A DNA stretch of 64,000 nt. Origin: Metopolophium dirhodum (lineage: Eukaryota; Arthropoda; Insecta; Hemiptera; Aphididae). The stretch is from positions 29,076,393 through 29,140,392 of the forward strand of contig NC_083568.1 of NCBI RefSeq assembly GCF_019925205.1, written 5' to 3'. The notes under the pieces were generated by a model, which saw only the letters and a list, made by a program, of their open reading frames with translations, was not told where the DNA came from and ran no database searches. Position numbers and translations under genes: made by a program. Numbering within the stretch: the first letter of the stretch is position 1; each line of letters begins with the position of its first letter. Of this stretch, positions 63,881 through 64,000 are shown in pieces.

Positions 63881-64000
63881 TTTACCTTTATTCCATATAC
63901 AGTTTACTTGTGTATATTATACACCAAAATATAGAATTTTTCTTTTCCGATTTGACTTTCCGACGATGTATACTGTGCGCATCATTTGCTAGAGATATAA

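Overview
The window reads as nuclear DNA of an insect, most probably an aphid (Hemiptera). It is strongly A+T-rich, TAGGTACCTA-like motifs recur throughout, genes are split by GT-AG introns, and miniature transposons are abundant. There is no sign of a bacterial, organellar or viral genome. The aphid assignment is inference from composition and repeats; no species can be named.

Gene content is low. Two genes can be reconstructed almost completely. (1) A 13-exon gene on the minus strand (5058-9401) encodes a 550-553 residue divalent-metal/proton symporter of the NRAMP/SLC11 family, the orthologue type of Drosophila Malvolio. It has the DPGN motif in TM1, the MPH motif in TM6 and the AAGQSSTMTG transport motif, and its 3' end offers two alternative C-termini. 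(2) A smaller gene on the minus strand (56127-57700) encodes a protein whose C-terminal half resembles the cilia/flagella protein CFAP119 (CCDC189). A third, intact single-exon ORF (33479-34384, minus) is the DDE catalytic half of an IS630/Tc1-type transposase without its DNA-binding N-terminus. Isolated candidate exons with good splice sites belong to genes not otherwise visible: a signal-peptide exon at 46848-46931 (+), exons at 36364-36435 (-) and 30917-30934 (-), and a partial exon at the left edge (1-45, -).

Layout: 1-5 kb, intergenic, packed with MITEs including two hAT elements inserted in tandem; 5-9.4 kb, the NRAMP gene with its GC-rich 5' region to about 10.25 kb; 10-33 kb, mostly non-coding, with dispersed repeats, a Lep1-like (GTCY)n element, a hAT with a perfect target duplication, a 1.1-kb fold-back element and a GC-rich promoter-like block at 22.7-23.5 kb; 33.5-34.4 kb, transposase ORF; 34.4-43 kb, sparse candidate exons; 43.2-46.9 kb, GC-rich promoter-like blocks followed by the signal-peptide exon and a long intron-like stretch; 56-57.7 kb, the CFAP119-like gene; 59.1-59.35 kb, a tRNA-type SINE; 61.1-64 kb, GC-rich promoter-like sequence.

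The genes share no pathway and form no operon; each is an independent eukaryotic transcription unit. No new multi-gene system was found. The most informative observations are the transposable-element structures that can be resolved to the base, the alternative NRAMP C-terminus, and the CFAP119-like gene model.
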